A stretch of 64,000 bases of DNA from Reclinomonas americana ATCC 50394 (Eukaryota; Jakobida; Jakobea; Jakobida), in assembly GCA_048213135.1 (NCBI GenBank), contig PS015064.1:37208-101207 (forward strand), read 5' to 3'. Position 1 is the stretch's first letter, and every line of letters begins with the position of its first letter. The notes under the pieces were generated by a model that saw nothing but the letters and a program-made list of their open reading frames with translations, was not told the origin of the DNA and made no database searches. The translations under genes were made by a program, and so were the position numbers. Shown piece by piece: positions 10,241 to 22,900 of the stretch.

Positions 10241-11340
10241 ATGAGCACTGGCACTGGCACTCGCTCCGTGGAGATCACGCACCGCTTTGTGCAATCGTTC
10301 CCGGCGATTCCCACTGTGCTCTTTGGCATCTCCGCTCTCTCCAATACGATTGAGGGCGACACTGACATTCGCTGCGCGCGGCCGTCGGTCACCGAGTTTA
10401 TGCTGACGGTGCAGTGCTCGGCACTCGGCACTGCGCAGTTCGACTCGCTCGTTACCAGTTTCGTGAGAGAGGTTTAGTTCTCATGCACACTTGCATGGAA
10501 CTCACGACCTGCGTGGCAGATTTCATCGCCATGTACGCGGACCCTGCCGCGACGTACACACACGACAACGAGTTGCCGCGTCAGAAAGCCGCCAATGAGT
10601 GGCTGAGCCTGGCCACCGACAAGAATTTCACTACGGTATGTTGATTCAAGCAGACCTGTGTATGGTCCTTGGACTCATTCATCGCGACCACGCGGCTGTG
10701 TGAGCAGGAAGTGGTGAATGCCCATGCTTTCGGATTCCAGACAATCCCCTCGATTGCGCTGGCGCTGACGGGTGTGCGGTCCATTCGACTCGATTCGAGT
10801 GGCACGGCGCGCAGCGACAACTTTGAGGTGGCCGTCGGTGAGGCAGCCGCTGCCACCTCGCAGGTGCTGATGACGGTGCGCGGCGATAGTCGCGTGCAGG
10901 CGCTGGAGCTGCGTTCCATGCTGGTGGGATCGCGGCTGGTGCCGCGTGACAATTCCAGTGGCTACGTGATGGTTTCGGGCGGTGAGTTTGACCGCGAAGA
11001 TTTGCCGGCAGTTGTGCACGATTGCTGACATGGATCACCGACATGTTGCACAGAGAGCACGCTGGTGGGAAACGCGCCGGTGGTAGTCACCCTCATCAGC
11101 CGTCAGTCAACCCGCGGGTTGAAACAGACTGATTTCCACACCGCCGCATTCTTGCGTGGATGGAAGACGACCGGCACTGGTGCATCGCAGGTCAGTCCGT
11201 CGATTCTACCGACAGATGTGGTTCCGTCGCAAGGCAGCGCGTCGAGTGGAGCGTACGGGCAGCTGACGGTGACGGCGAGCAGTGGGGGAGGTGTGGAGGA
11301 GACGTATGTGACGTGGGTGGCGATTGGCATCCCGGCGTGA
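10241..11340 (+). CDS. H-type-lectin-like C-terminal exons of the secreted protein
   Basis: Four exons with consistent phase: 10241-10462, 10520-10635, 10708-10981 and 11054-11340, separated by introns of 57, 72 and 72 nt with GT..CAG ends. The stop is at 11338-11340. The first exon reads like an H-type lectin domain (Helix pomatia agglutinin/discoidin-II type), with VEITHRFVQSFPAIPTVLFG followed by DIRCARPSVTEFMLTV. A second similar segment has AFGFQTIPSIALALTGV and the last exon ends ETYVTWVAIGIPA, resembling the terminal strand of H-lectins. The family binds sugars such as GalNAc, so cell-surface or secreted carbohydrate recognition is inferred. The first exon also begins ATG just after the acceptor, so a separate gene starting here is possible. 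The lectin call rests on fold-level pattern matching. Confidence 0.6.
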
Positions 11341-11596
11341 GAGAGGAGAAGGGAGGGGTTTGTGGAAGGGAAGTAGGTAGTGAATACGCAGGAAAGGAAA
11401 GAAAACAGAGAGCGTATGGGGCAAGTGGGGGTGGAGGGAAGGGAGGGCGCAAGGGGGAAGGGAGGGAGGGAGGGAAGGGAGGGCAAGGGGGAAGGGAGGG
11501 GGAAGGGAGGGGGAAGGGAGGCGGAAGGGAGGGGAGAAGGGAGGGGGAAGAGCAAGGGGAAAGAGCAAGGGGAAGGGAGGGGAAAGAGAGAGAGAA

Positions 11597-11633
<37 letters not shown>

Positions 11634-11979
11634 TAGAGAGAGAGGGAGGGAGAGAGAGAAAGAGAGACGGAGCGANNNNNNNNNNNNNNNNNNNNGGCAT
11701 GCATGCACGCACCCTCAATTCCGCAACATCTCACTCACATCGCAGTTGGAGAATGGAGCTCCACGACGGGGACGCGGAGAGACAGGGGGCACTGAGACAC
11801 AGACGGCACCACGAGGCGCACGCACACGCGCGCGAGGATGTTGATGTTCCGTCGGATGAATCAGAGTGCTTCACACACACACACACACACACACACGTGC
11901 ACACACACACCACACACACACACCCTCTCTCTCTCTCTCACACACACACACACTCTCTCACACACACACACCACGGAGA
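11341..11979. other. Intergenic: purine-rich tract, 20-N gap, (CA)n microsatellite
   Basis: 11400-11675 is GGGAAGGGAGG/GAGAGA simple sequence. 20 Ns lie at 11676-11695. 11876-11972 is mostly (CA)n with a (CT)n interruption. A (CA)n tract just upstream of the start codon recurs before the WD40 copies at 15149, 18013, 21711 and 25161, so it is part of the repeat unit. Confidence 0.75.
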
Positions 11980-13144
11980 ATGACAGCAAAGGTGTGAATT
12001 CGTGTGCACTTTTGCGTGGTTGGTGTCTGTGCGTGCATTCGTGTGCTCGTGCACGTGCGTGTGTGCAGTTATTGTTTGTGTGTCTTCGAATGTCGCTGCT
12101 GTGTGTGCGTCTCACCGCGAATGATCGGCACAGATCATTCAGAGTCTCGCAGAAGTGGGATCCGTCACCATCACTCCCGACGGCAAGCACATTGTTGGTG
12201 GGTGCATGGACAGTACCGTTCGTGTGTGGTCTTTGGCAAGTGGAGAAGAAGTGCGACGGCTGGATGGACACACCGACATGGTGATGTCTGTCGCCGTCAC
12301 TCCTGATGGCCAGCACATCGTGAGTGGAGGTTTAGACAACACAGTACGGGTGTGGTCGCTGGAGAGTGGGATGGAGGTGCGACGGCTGGTGGGACACACT
12401 GGATGGGTGTATTGTGTCGCCATCACTCCTGAGGGTCATCACATCGTGAGTGGGGGCTGGGACTGCATAGTGCGGGTGTGGTCGCTGGCGAGTGGCAAGG
12501 AGGTGCGACGGATGGAAGGACACACCGACACGGTGTGGTCTGTCACAGTCACTCCCGATGGTCAGCATGTGGTGAGTGGGGGTGAAGACAGCACCGTACG
12601 AGTGTGGTTGCTGGCGAGCGGCGAAGAAGTGCGGCGGTTGGAAGGACACACTGACTGGGTATACTCTGTCACCGTCACCCCTGATGGTCAGCACGTTGTT
12701 AGTGGAAGTGCGGATCGCACCGTGCGGGTGTGGTCACTGACGAGTGGAGAAGAAGTGCGACGGTTGGAGGGACACACTGGAAGGGTGTATTGTGTCACCG
12801 TCACTCCCGATGGCCAGCACATCGTTCACAGGAGCGAAGACGGCACAATTTGGGTGTGGTCTCTGGTGAGTGGCGAGGAAGTGCGACGGTTGGATGAACA
12901 CACTGGATGGGTATCGTCTGTGGCCGTCTCTCCCAATGGTCTCCACATTGTGAGTGCGGGTGGCGACGACAAGACCGTGCGAGTGTGGTGCACGCCGCGT
13001 GGCCTTGCTCGTCTCGAACTCGACGCTGCGCGGTCGGCCATGCAGGCTGTGCAAGAGGAGGAAGAAGATTCACGATGCCTTCCCGAGCTGGTTCTGCGCT
13101 GTTTCATCGTCGAGGATGCCGAGGTCGTCCTTTTCCGGTGCTGA
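11980..13144 (+). CDS. WD40 propeller protein, family copy A (two exons)
   Basis: Coding exon 1 is 11980-11991 (ATG, Thr, Ala, Lys). The intron is 11992-12133 (GTGTGA..GGCACAG) and exon 2 is 12134-13144, giving a predicted 340-residue protein that starts MTAKIIQSL. Seven WD40 blades of about 42 residues (first GSVTITPDGKHIVGG, last SSVAVSPNGLHIVSAGG) make one complete propeller. The C-terminal tail of about 55 residues begins TPRGLARLELDAARS and ends VVLFRC; it is shared with the other copies and absent from the NACHT protein. No signal peptide or membrane segment is seen, so it is probably cytosolic. The short first exon was chosen because ATG-x-Thr-Lys plus a donor is conserved in all seven copies. 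The ligand is unknown. Confidence 0.85.
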
Positions 13145-15148
13145 GTGGGTGAGTCGAAGGGAGGGAAGGTGGCTGCTGGTGATCGTGAGTTGTTTTTTCG
13201 TGTCTTGCGCGGGAGTGCGGGTGATCATGCAGGGTGCAGGTGGGGAGAGAGGACGACTGACGAGAGGAGAGAAGTCGACGTGGATGATGCAGAATTGTTC
13301 TCCCGTGCTTGTTCCCCTTTCATGTGAGTGAGAGAGAGGTAGTGAAGCACGTCTCCCTCTGTGTGCGTGCCTCTTTCTCACCTCCATTTGTGTATGCGAG
13401 CGAGATGAATCAATTGGAGTCTGTGATTTCTTTTCCCCCTCGTTGTGATGTCTGTTGTGTGTGCATCTTCAGCTGTGCATGTATGTGCCTCAGGAGAGCG
13501 AGTCACCGATGTTTGTTTCCCTCGCGTCTTGTTTTCGCACCACTTTGGCATCACTGCTCTGCTTCCCATCGTACCTGTGCGCCGCGGACATTCTCCCTAC
13601 GTTCTGAAGAATGCCTGTCTTGCAGCTCTCTTTTTTCCTGCCTCCTGCAGAGTCTATCTTTTTCTCCGCCATCTCCCTGCCTTTGTGCGCTCATCTGCTT
13701 CCCCAGTCATCCACCCCTCCTTGCCGCACACGCTCGAGGCCGAACATGCTGGTCCGCTCACCGTGTTACGATTTCCATCCTGCCAGTCCATCATGGTGAG
13801 CATCCCGACACCGAAGTGTGTGAGGTGGCATACCTCTCTCCCTTGCAGGATGGTTGTGTGAGCGTCCCTTGGCTTGCTTCTTGACAAACGCGTGTTGGTA
13901 TCAGGTGCTGATCGGTGTGTTTGTCAGTGAGACAGAGCAGATTTCTCTCCCCGTCCTCCATTCTTTGCTCACAGCACACCGGCATGCAGAGACCATGGAA
14001 AGCATGTCGTGGCGATGACAGGCGTGATGTGCATTGCCCGTTGTCGACCGTCACCTCACTCACTCGGCTCCCCACTCGCATCCCACGATGCACTCAGCAG
14101 TTGTGTGGCCCTGTTTTTCGTGATCTCTCTCCTCCTTCCCTCCACTCACCTCAATTATGCAGGCTGCGCATGCTATGGAGAGCGTGGATTAGTGGGTGTA
14201 CACATGTGTGTCGTGATGTGTGATGGTGGCCTGGTCGGTGGATCGTTTTCAATCCCGGTTGGCAAGTCAGAGCGGAACGATTATGTGCGCTCCTTGGTTG
14301 CTGCTCACACTGCCAAGTGACAATGGTTGTGGCCACGGGAGACTGCAGACACGTGCGAGGCCAGCAAGACATGGTGAGTGCGTGTTCTGCATCTGCGTTG
14401 AGGAGCAAGTCGGTGAGACTTGGAGATTGACTGTATCAATTCTGTGTGTGTGATCTGAACACAGCGTGCTGGTAAGTGACTGGCATGCGAAGACACGTGG
14501 TTCCGTGCTTCACAGTGCATGCGCGAGACGATTCACCGACCGACTGTGAGTGTGATTGAAGGCATGAGGCATTGATTGTGAGTTGGGAAAGAGGAGGCGA
14601 GCCTCGCTACACTGCTGCCTGTTCCATCGTTGTGCTGCTGTTATGGTCGCTCCTCTCCTGTCTCATGTGGCTCTTTTTCTTCATTGTCTCACCTCAACGT
14701 CGCTGTGGGCCGATCCGAGGAGGTGTGAGGTGTCGCTGACTCGCTGCTCATTGGATTCTCAGCTATGCTGTGCTGTGGCTTCAGCACAGCTGGACCACAG
14801 CTGCATATCCAAGCAGCCCGACATTCCAATTCTCGTTGGCAGAGAATACTGGCCGGTCTCGATGCAATGGAGCGCCAACCTCGTGTCACCACCACCACCT
14901 TGCATGGTCCATTTTCTGCCGATTTCGCATAGATGTCGACGAGTCCCATGTCGGTCTTCAAAAGCCCACACGCATCAACGAAGCCACACTGCTCTCACAC
15001 TGCTGCATGCATATGCTGTGTGGGGTGCTGGCTGCAGCCTGGCGAGGATGCGGGACGTCTCGGAGCAAGGCGGGAGAAGAAAGGCGGGAAACAGTGACAA
15101 TCCGGAGCGAGCAAATCACACACACACAAACACACGCACGCACGGAGA
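13145..15148. other. Array spacer 1 (A to B), conserved, spliced-looking, no stable reading frame
   Basis: Elements recurring in every spacer appear here in order: a GTGAGT 4 bases after the WD40 stop; a CT-rich stretch (13600-13700); the block CCATCATG/GTGAGC followed by an acceptor-like GCAG/GATGGTTGTG (near 13795-13850); a block ending GCAG before CATGCTATGGAGAGCGTGG (near 14160); CAAGACATG/GTGAGTGCG to GAACACAG (14370-14463); and a segment ending near GCGAGCAAATCACACAC. Frame shifts differ between copies, which argues against a conserved protein. Spliced 5'UTR, non-coding RNA or a decayed gene are the options. Confidence 0.6.
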
Positions 15149-16041
15149 ATGACAACAAAGGTGTGAATGTCTGCGCACTTTGCGTGGTTTGTGTCTGTGC
15201 GTGCATTCGTTTGTGTGCGGGTGTTGTTCTTTGTGTTTGTGCGTGTGCGTCTCACCGCGAATGATCTTCACAGATCATTCAGAATATCGCTTCAGTGCGA
15301 TCCGTCACCAGTACTCCCGATGGCAATCACATTGTTGGTGGGTGCATGGACAGCACCGTTCGAATGTGGTCACTGGCGAGTGGCGAAGAAGTGCGACGGC
15401 TGGAGGGACACACTGGATGGGTGTTTTCTGTCGCCGTCACCCCAAATGGCCAGCAGATAGTGAGTGGGGATGGAGACAACACAGTGCGGGTGTGGTCGCT
15501 GGCGAGTGGCAAGGAGGTGCGACGGATGGAAGGACACGCTGACTGGGTGTGGTCAGTCACTGTCACCCCTGATTGTCAGCATAAAGTGAGTGGGAGCAGG
15601 GACTGCACCGTGCGGGTATGGTCGCTGATGAGTGGAGACCAAGTGTGGCGATTGGAAGGACGCACTGGTGCGGTGTGGTCTGTCGCTGTCACTCCCGACG
15701 GCCAACAAGTCGTGAGCGGGAGCGGGGATGGCTCCATTCGGGTGTTGTCTCTGGCGAGTGGCGAGGAAGTGCGGCGGTTGGATGGTCACACTGGATGGGT
15801 GTCGTCTGTGGCCGTCTCTCCCGACGGTCAGCACATTGTGAGTGCGGGTGGCGACGACAAGACGGTGCGAGTGTGGTCGACGCCGCGTGGTCTTGCTCGC
15901 CTTGAACTCGACGCCGCGCGCTTGGCCATGCATGCCGTGCAGGAAATGCAGGAGGAAGAAGTAGATTCACGATGCCTTCCCGAGCTGGTTCTGCGCTGCT
16001 TCATCGCCGAGGATGCCGAGGTCGTCTTTTTCCGGTGCTGA
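15149..16041 (+). CDS. WD40 protein, family copy B (five blades)
   Basis: Exon 1 is 15149-15160 (ATG ACA ACA AAG), the intron is 15161-15273 (113 nt, ends TTCACAG) and exon 2 is 15274-16041, predicting 259 residues. Only five WD40 blades are present (RSVTSTPDGNHIVGG, EGHTGWVFSVAVT, EGHADWVWSVTVT, EGRTGAVWSVAVT, DGHTGWVSSVAVS), two fewer than its siblings, although the frame and the C-terminal tail (DSRCLPELVLRCFIAED) are intact. A loss of two in-frame 126-bp units explains this. Five blades cannot form a standard propeller alone, so it may pair with another molecule or be non-functional. Confidence 0.85.
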
Positions 16042-18012
16042 GTCGGTGAGTTGGAGAGAGGGAAGGTGGTTCCTGGTGATTGTGAGTTGTTGTCGTGTCT
16101 GCGAGGGAGAATGGGTGATCACGCGGGATGCAGGTGGGGAAGAGAGGATGACAGAGGAGAGAGATCGCGATCGAGAGATCGCTGCTGATGGTGGTGAATT
16201 CTTCTCCCGTGTTTGTTGCCCTGTCATGTGAATGCGAGTGAGTGGGCGTGGAGCATGTCTCCCTCTGTGTACGTGTCTCTTTCTCACCTCAGTTTGTGTG
16301 TGCCAGTGCGATGAATCACCTGGGAGTCTCTTGCGTTTTTTGTCTCGTTGTGAAGTCGACGTCTGTTGTGTATGCATCTTTCGTCGTGCGTGTACGTGCC
16401 TCAGGACGGCGAGTCGCCATTGTCTGTTTCCTCGCGTCTCGTTTTGCACACATCTACTCTGTGCCCCATTGTGCATGTGCGCCGTGCACATTCTCCTTCC
16501 GACTCTGAAGAATGCGTGTCATTCCGTTCCCCCTTTTTTCTGTCCTTTGTTGATTCTCTCTTTCTCCACCATCTCTCTCCTTGTGCGCTCATCTGCTTCC
16601 CCAGTCATCCACCCCTCCTTCCCGCACACGCTCGAGGCCGAGCTGCTGGTCCGCTCACCGTGTTCCGACTGCCATCCTGCCAGTCCATCATGGCGAGCTT
16701 CCCGATGCCGAAGTGTGTGAGGTGGCATGACTGCATACTGACTCTGCTCCTTCTCTCTCTCTCTCTCGTAGGATGGATGTGTGTACAGAAGCATCCCTTG
16801 GCTTGCCTCTTGACCAAACGCGTGTTGGTATCAGGTGCTGATCGGTGTGTTCGGCATCGAGACAGAGCAGCAGATTTCTCTCTCCTTCCTCCATTCCTTT
16901 TGCTCACAGCACACCAATATGCAGACACCTTGGAAGCACGTGCTCCTCGGTGGCCGTGACGATGACAGACGTGCCGTGCATCGCCCGCTGCCGGCTATCA
17001 CCTCACTCACTCGGCTCCCCACTCGCATCCCTCCCTGCACGAAGCAGGTGCATGACCTTGTTCGTCTTGATCTCTCTTTTCTCCTTTCCTCCCACTCACT
17101 TCATTCTTGCAGGCCGTACATGCCATGGAGAGCGTGGTGAGGTCGTGCTGTGTGCCGGTGGCCTGGTCGGTGGATCGTTTCAATCCCGGCTGGCAAGTCG
17201 GAGCGAATCGATGATGTGCGCTCCTTGGTTGCTGCTGTCACTGCGCGCCGAGTGATGATGTTGGTGGCCACGGAAGACTGCAGACACGTGCAAGGCCAGC
17301 AACACATGGTGCGTGCGTGTTCTGCATCTGCGTTGAGGAGTAAGTTGGTGAGACTTGGAGATTGACTGACTCAGTTCGGTGTGTGCCATGAACACAGGCG
17401 TGCTGGCAAGTGACTGGCATGCGAAGACACGTGGTTCTGTGCCTCACAGTGCATGCGCGAGACGATTCACCGGCCGACTGCGAGTGTGATTGAAGGCACG
17501 AGGCATTGGCTGTGACTTGGGTGAGAGGGAGGCGAGTCTCACAACACAGTTGCCTCGTCCATCGGTGTGCTGCTGTGCTGGTCTCTCCTCTCCCGTCCGT
17601 TGTGCCATCATCGTGCCCTCGTCAACCTCGCTGTGGGTCGATCCGAGGTGTGAGGTGCAGGGCCACAGCTGCGTATCCAAGCAGCCCGACATGCCAGTCC
17701 TCGTTGAGAGATAATGCAGGGCAGTAGAAAGAGAGTGTCGCTGGACAGCAGCGCGATGCAATGGAGCGCCACCTCGAGCCACCACCACCATGTCCATTCT
17801 GCCGACTACGCGTCGATGGCGACGAGTCCCATGTCGGTCTTCAAAAGCCCACACGCATGAACAAAGCGACATCGCTCACACTACTGCATGCTGTATGGGG
17901 TGCTGGCTGCAGCCTGTCGAGGGATGCGGGACGTCTCAGAGCAAGGCGGGACAAGAAAGGCGGGAAACGGTGACAATCCCGAGCGAGCAAATCACACACA
18001 CACACACGGAGA
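16042..18012. other. Array spacer 2 (B to C)
   Basis: Homologous to spacer 1 throughout. The splice-like blocks are at about 16687-16772 (GGTGAGC..GTAGGATGG), 17046-17112 (CAGGTGCATGACC..TTGCAGGCCGTACATG) and 17307-17398 (ATGGTGCGTGCG..GAACACAGG). A short (CA)n at 17995-18006 precedes the start codon of copy C. No open frame is preserved relative to the other spacers. Confidence 0.6.
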
Positions 18013-19687
18013 ATGGCAACAAAGGTGTGAATGTATGCGCACTTTTGCGTGGTTGGTGTCTGTGCGTGCATTTGTGTGCTCGTGCATGTGTGCGGTTGCT
18101 GTTTGTGTGCTTGTGCATGTGTGTCTCACCGAGTGATCGACGCAGATCATTCAGAGTCTCGCTTCTTCGGTGCGATCCGTCACTGTCACTACCGATTGCC
18201 AGCACAGTGTCGGTGGATGTGAGGACCGCACCATCCGAGTNNNNNNNNNNNNNNNNNNNNNNNNNNNNNNNNNNNNNNNNNNNNNNNNNNNNNNNNNNNN
18301 NNNNNNNNNNNNNNNNNNNNNNNNNNNNNNNNNNNNNNNNNNNNNNNNNNNNNNNNNNNNNNNNNNNNNNNNNNNNNNNNNNNNNNNNNNNNNNNNNNNN
18401 NNNNNNNNNNNNNNNNNNNNNNNNNNNNNNNNNNNNNNNNNNNNNNNNNNNNNNNNNNNNNNNNNNNNNNNNNNNNNNNNNNNNNNNNNNNNNNNNNNNN
18501 NNNNNNNNNNNNNNNNNNNNNNNNNNNNNNNNNNNNNNNNNNNNNNNNNNNNNNNNNNNNNNNNNNNNNNNNNNNNNNNNNNNNNNNNNNNNNNNNNNNN
18601 NGTGGTCTCTGGCGAGTGGCAAAGAGGTGCGACGGCTGGTGGGACACACTGATGCGGTGTGGTCTGTCGCTGTCACCCCTGATAATCAGCACATCGTGAG
18701 TGGAGGTGGAGACAACACCCTACGTGTGTGGTTGCTGGAGAGTGGAGAAGAGGTGCGACGGTTGGCGGGCCACACCGACATGGTGATGTCTGTCACCTTC
18801 ACCCCTGATGGTCAGCACGTCGCGAGTGGTAGCTGCGATAACACAATTCGGGTGTGGTCACTTGCAAGTGGGCAAGAGACGCGACGATTGAAGGTGCACA
18901 CTAATTGGGTACTCTCTGTAGCCGTCACCCCCGACGGTCGGCACGTAGTGAGCGGGGGTGGGGACAACACCGTGCGGGTGTGGTTGCTGGCGAGNNNNNN
19001 NNNNNNNNNNNNNNNNNNNNNNNNNNNNNNNNNNNNNNNNNNNNNNNNNNNNNNNNNNNNNNNNNNNNNNNNNNNNNNNNNNNNNNNNNNNNNNNNNNNN
19101 NNNNNNNNNNNNNNNNNNNNNNNNNNNNNNNNNNNNNNNNNNNNNNNNNNNNCGGGGAAGAGGTGCGACGATTGGAGGGACACACTGACTGGGTGATGTC
19201 AGTCGCTGTTACTCCAGATGGTCAACACGTCGTGAGTGGCAGTAGGGACAACACAGTGCGGGTGTGGTCACTGGCAGGTGGAGAGCTAATGCGACAGTTG
19301 GAGGGACACGCCAGTACGGTGACGTCTGTCGCCGTCACCTCTGATGGTCAGCACATCGTGAGCGGGAGCGGAGACAGCACAATTCGGATGTGGTCTCTGA
19401 CAAGTGGCGAGGAAGTGCGACGGATAGAGGGGCACACTGGATGGGTGTCGTGTGTGGCCGTCTCTCCCAATGGTCAGCACATTGTGAGTGCGGGTGGCAT
19501 TGACGGGACGATACGAGTGTGGTCCACACCGCGTGGCCTTGCTCGCCTCGAACTCGACGCTGCGCGCTCGGCCATGCATGCTGTGCAGGAGATGCAGGAG
19601 GAAGAAGTAGATTCACGATGCCTTCCCGAGCTGGTTCTGCGCTGCTTCATCGTCGAGGATGCCGAGGTCATCCTTTTCCGGTGCTGA
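18013..19687 (+). CDS. WD40 protein, family copy C (interrupted by two assembly gaps)
   Basis: Exon 1 is 18013-18024 (ATG GCA ACA AAG), the intron 18025-18145 (121 nt, ends GACGCAG), and exon 2 runs from 18146 to the stop at 19685-19687. Ns replace 18241-18601 and 18995-19152, and the reading frame differs on either side of each gap, which is expected if gap lengths are estimates. At least six full blades and several partial ones are visible, for example VGHTDAVWSVAVT, AGHTDMVMSVTFT, EGHASTVTSVAVT and IEGHTGWVSCVAVS. The standard tail ends VILFRC. Total blade number cannot be stated. Confidence 0.75.
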
Positions 19688-21710
19688 GTTGGTGAGTCGA
19701 AGGGAAGGTGGCTGCTGGTGACTGGGAGTTGTTTTTCGTGTCTTCTGAGGGAGAGTGGGTGATTGTGCGGGATGCAGATTGAAGAAGAGAGGACGACAGA
19801 CGAGAGGAGAGAAGTCGACGTGGATGATGCAGAATTGTTCTCTGTGCTTGTTGCCCTATCATGTGAGTGAGAGAGAGGTAGTGAAGCACGTCTCCCTCTG
19901 TGTGCGTGCCTCTTTCTCACCTCCGTTTGTGTATGCGAGCGAGATGAATCAATTGGAGTCTGTGATTTCTTTTCCCCTCGTTGTGATGTCTGTTGTGCGT
20001 GCATCTTTCGTCGCTGATATGCGTGCCTCATGAGAGCGAGTCACCGTTGTCTGTTTCCCTCGCGTCTTGTTTTTCGCACCTCCTTGGCACCGCCATACTC
20101 TGCTTCCCATTGTGCCTGTGAGCCGCGGACATTCTCCGTCCGTCTCTGCAGGATGCCTGTCTTTCAGCTCTCTTTTTCCTGCCTCCTGCAGAGTCTATCT
20201 CTTTCTCCGCCATCTCCCTGCCTTTGTGCGCTTATCTGCTTCCCCAGTAATCCGCCCCTCCTTGCCGCACTCGCTCAAGGCCGAGCATTCTGGTCTGCTC
20301 AAGATGCACCGACTGCCGTCCTGCCAGTCTATCATGGTGAGCTTCCCGATGCCGAAGTGTGTGAGATTGCCTGACTGCATACTGATTCTTCTCTCCCTCT
20401 CCTTTGCAGGATGGATGTGTGTGTACAGAAGCAACCTTTGGCTTGCCTCTTGACCAACCACTTGTTGGCATCAGGTGCTGATCGATGTGTTCGTCACGTG
20501 AAACCGAGCAGATGTCTCTCCTCTCCTCCATTCCTTTGCTCACTGCGCACCGACATGCAGAGGCCATGGAAGCACGTGTTCCTCGTCGTTGTTGTTCCGT
20601 AATGATTGCAGGCGTGCTGTACATCGCCCGCTGCCGGCTGTCACCTCACTCACTCGGCTCCCCATTCGCATCCCATCATGCACGAAGCAGGTGTGTGGCC
20701 TTGTTCGTCTTGATCGCTCTTTCTTCCTTCCCTCCCACTCACCTCATTCATGCAGGCCATGCATGTCATGGAGAGCGTGGCGTGGGTGGGTGTACACATG
20801 CGTGTCGTGGTGTGCCATGGTGGCGTGGTCGGTGTATCGTTTTTGTATCCCGGCTGGCATGTCGGAGCGGATCGACGATGTGCACGCCTTGATTGTCGCT
20901 CTCTGTGTCGAGCGACAAAGGTGGTGGCCATGGGAGACTGCAGACACGTGCGAGTCCAGCAACACATGGTGCGTGCATTTTCTGCATCTGAGTTGAGGAG
21001 CAAGTTGGTGAGACTCGCAGAAATTCTGTGTGTGATCTGAACACAGGCGTGCTGGCAAGTGACTGGCATACGAAGACACGTGGCTCCGTGCATCACAGTA
21101 CATGAGTGAGATGGTTCACCGACCGACTGTGAGTGCGATTGTATGCACGAGACAATGATTGTGACTGGGTGAGAGGGAGGCGAGTCTCACGACAGCGCTG
21201 CCTCGTCCATCGCTGTGCTGCTGTGCTGGTCGCTGCTCTCCTGTCTCTTGTGGCTCTTTTCTTCATTGTCTCACGTCAACCTCGCTGTGGGCCGATCCAA
21301 GGAGGTGTGAGGTTTCGAAGACTCGGTGCTCCATGGATTGGCATCAGCACACCAGGGGCACAGCTGCACATGCATGCAGCACGGCATGCCAGTCCTCGTT
21401 GACAGAGAATGCAGGTCAGTAGAAAGAGAGTGTTGCTGGACAGCAGCGCGATGCAGTGGAGCGCCACCTTGTGTCGCCAGCATGTCCGTTCTGCCGATTT
21501 CTCATCGACGAGTCCCATGTCGGTCTTCGAAAGCCCACAAGCATCGACAAAGCCACATTGCTCTCATACTGCTGTATGTTATGTGGCGTACTGGCTGTAG
21601 CCTCGCGAGGGATGGACGACGTCTCAGAGCAAGGCGGGAGAAGAAAGGCGGGAAACGGTGACAATCCCGAGCGAGCAAATCACACACACACACACACACG
21701 CTCACGGAGA
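19688..21710. other. Array spacer 3 (C to D)
   Basis: Same organisation as the other spacers. Splice-like blocks lie at about 20336-20410 (ATGGTGAGC..TTTGCAGGATGG), 20690-20756 (GTGTGTGGCC..ATGCAGGCCATGCATG) and 20967-21047 (ATGGTGCGTGC..GAACACAGG). (CA)n at 21679-21700 precedes copy D. No gene is supported. Confidence 0.6.
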
Positions 21711-22900
21711 ATGGCAACAAAGGTGTGAATGTATGCGCACTTTTGCGTGGTTGGTGTCTGTGCGTGCATCCGTGTTCCATGTGTGCGGTTGGCTTGTGCG
21801 TGCGTGTCTTCAAATGTTGCTGCTGTGCATGTGCGTCTCACCGCGAATGATCGGCACAGATCATTCAGAGTCTCGCTTCTGCGGCGCGGTCCATTACCGT
21901 CACTCCCGATTGCCAGCACATTGTCGGTGGGTGCTTGGACAGCTCCGTTCGTGTGTGGTCTTTGGCAAGTGGAGAAGAAGTGCGACGACTGGATGGACAC
22001 ACTGGTTCGGTGTGGTCTGTCGCCGTCACCCCCAATGGCCAGCAGATAGTGAGTGGAAGTGGAGACTGTACCGTGCGTGTGTGGTCGCTGGAGAGTGGCG
22101 AGGAGGTGCGACGGTTGACGGGTCACTCCCGGGAGGTGTGGTCAGTCGCCGTCACCCCCAATGGACAGCATATCGTCAGCGGCGGCTTCGACAAGACAGT
22201 GCGAGTGTGGTCGCTGGAGAGTGGCAAGGAGGTGCGACGGCTGCAGGGACACACTGCAAGGGTGCTCTCTGTAGCCGTCACCCCCGATAGTCAGCATATA
22301 GTGAGTGGGAGCGGGGACTGCACTGTGCTGGTGTGGTTGCTGGCGAGCGGGGAGGAGGTGCTGCGGTTGGAAGGACACACTGGCATGGTGTGGTCTGTCG
22401 CCGTCACTCCCGATGGTCAGTACATTGTGAGTGGCGGTGCGGACCGCACCCTGCGAGTATGGTCGTTGACGAGTGGAAGTGAAGTGCGACGGTTAGTGGG
22501 ACACACTCGCCCTGTGTGGTCTGTCGCCGTCACTCCCGACGGCCAACATATCGTGAGCGGGAGTGGGGACTGTACCGTGCGGATCTGGTCTCTGGAGAGT
22601 GGCGAGGAGGTGCGGCGGTTGGAGGGACACACTGGTACGGTGTGGTCTGTCGCCGTCACTCCCGATAGTCAGCACATTGTGAGTGCGGGTGGCAAAGACA
22701 AGACTATACGAGTGTGGCCCACGCCGCGTGGTCTTGCTCGCCTTGAACTCGACGCCGCGCGCTCGGCCATGCGAGCTGTGCAGGAGATGCAGGAGGAGAG
22801 GAGTGCCACCGAGGATGAAGTAGATTCGCGATGCCTTCCCGAGCTGGTTCTGCGCTGCTTCATCGCCGAGGATGCCAAGGTCGTCCTTTTCCGGTGCTGA
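21711..22900 (+). CDS. WD40 propeller protein, family copy D (seven blades)
   Basis: Exon 1 is 21711-21722 (ATG GCA ACA AAG), the intron 21723-21859 (137 nt, GTGTGA..GGCACAG) and exon 2 21860-22900, predicting 350 residues starting MATKIIQSLASAARS. Seven blades are complete and uninterrupted. The tail carries a small insertion, EERSATEDEVDSRCLPE, relative to its siblings and ends KVVLFRC. This is the cleanest member of the family and the best reference for the others. Confidence 0.88.
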
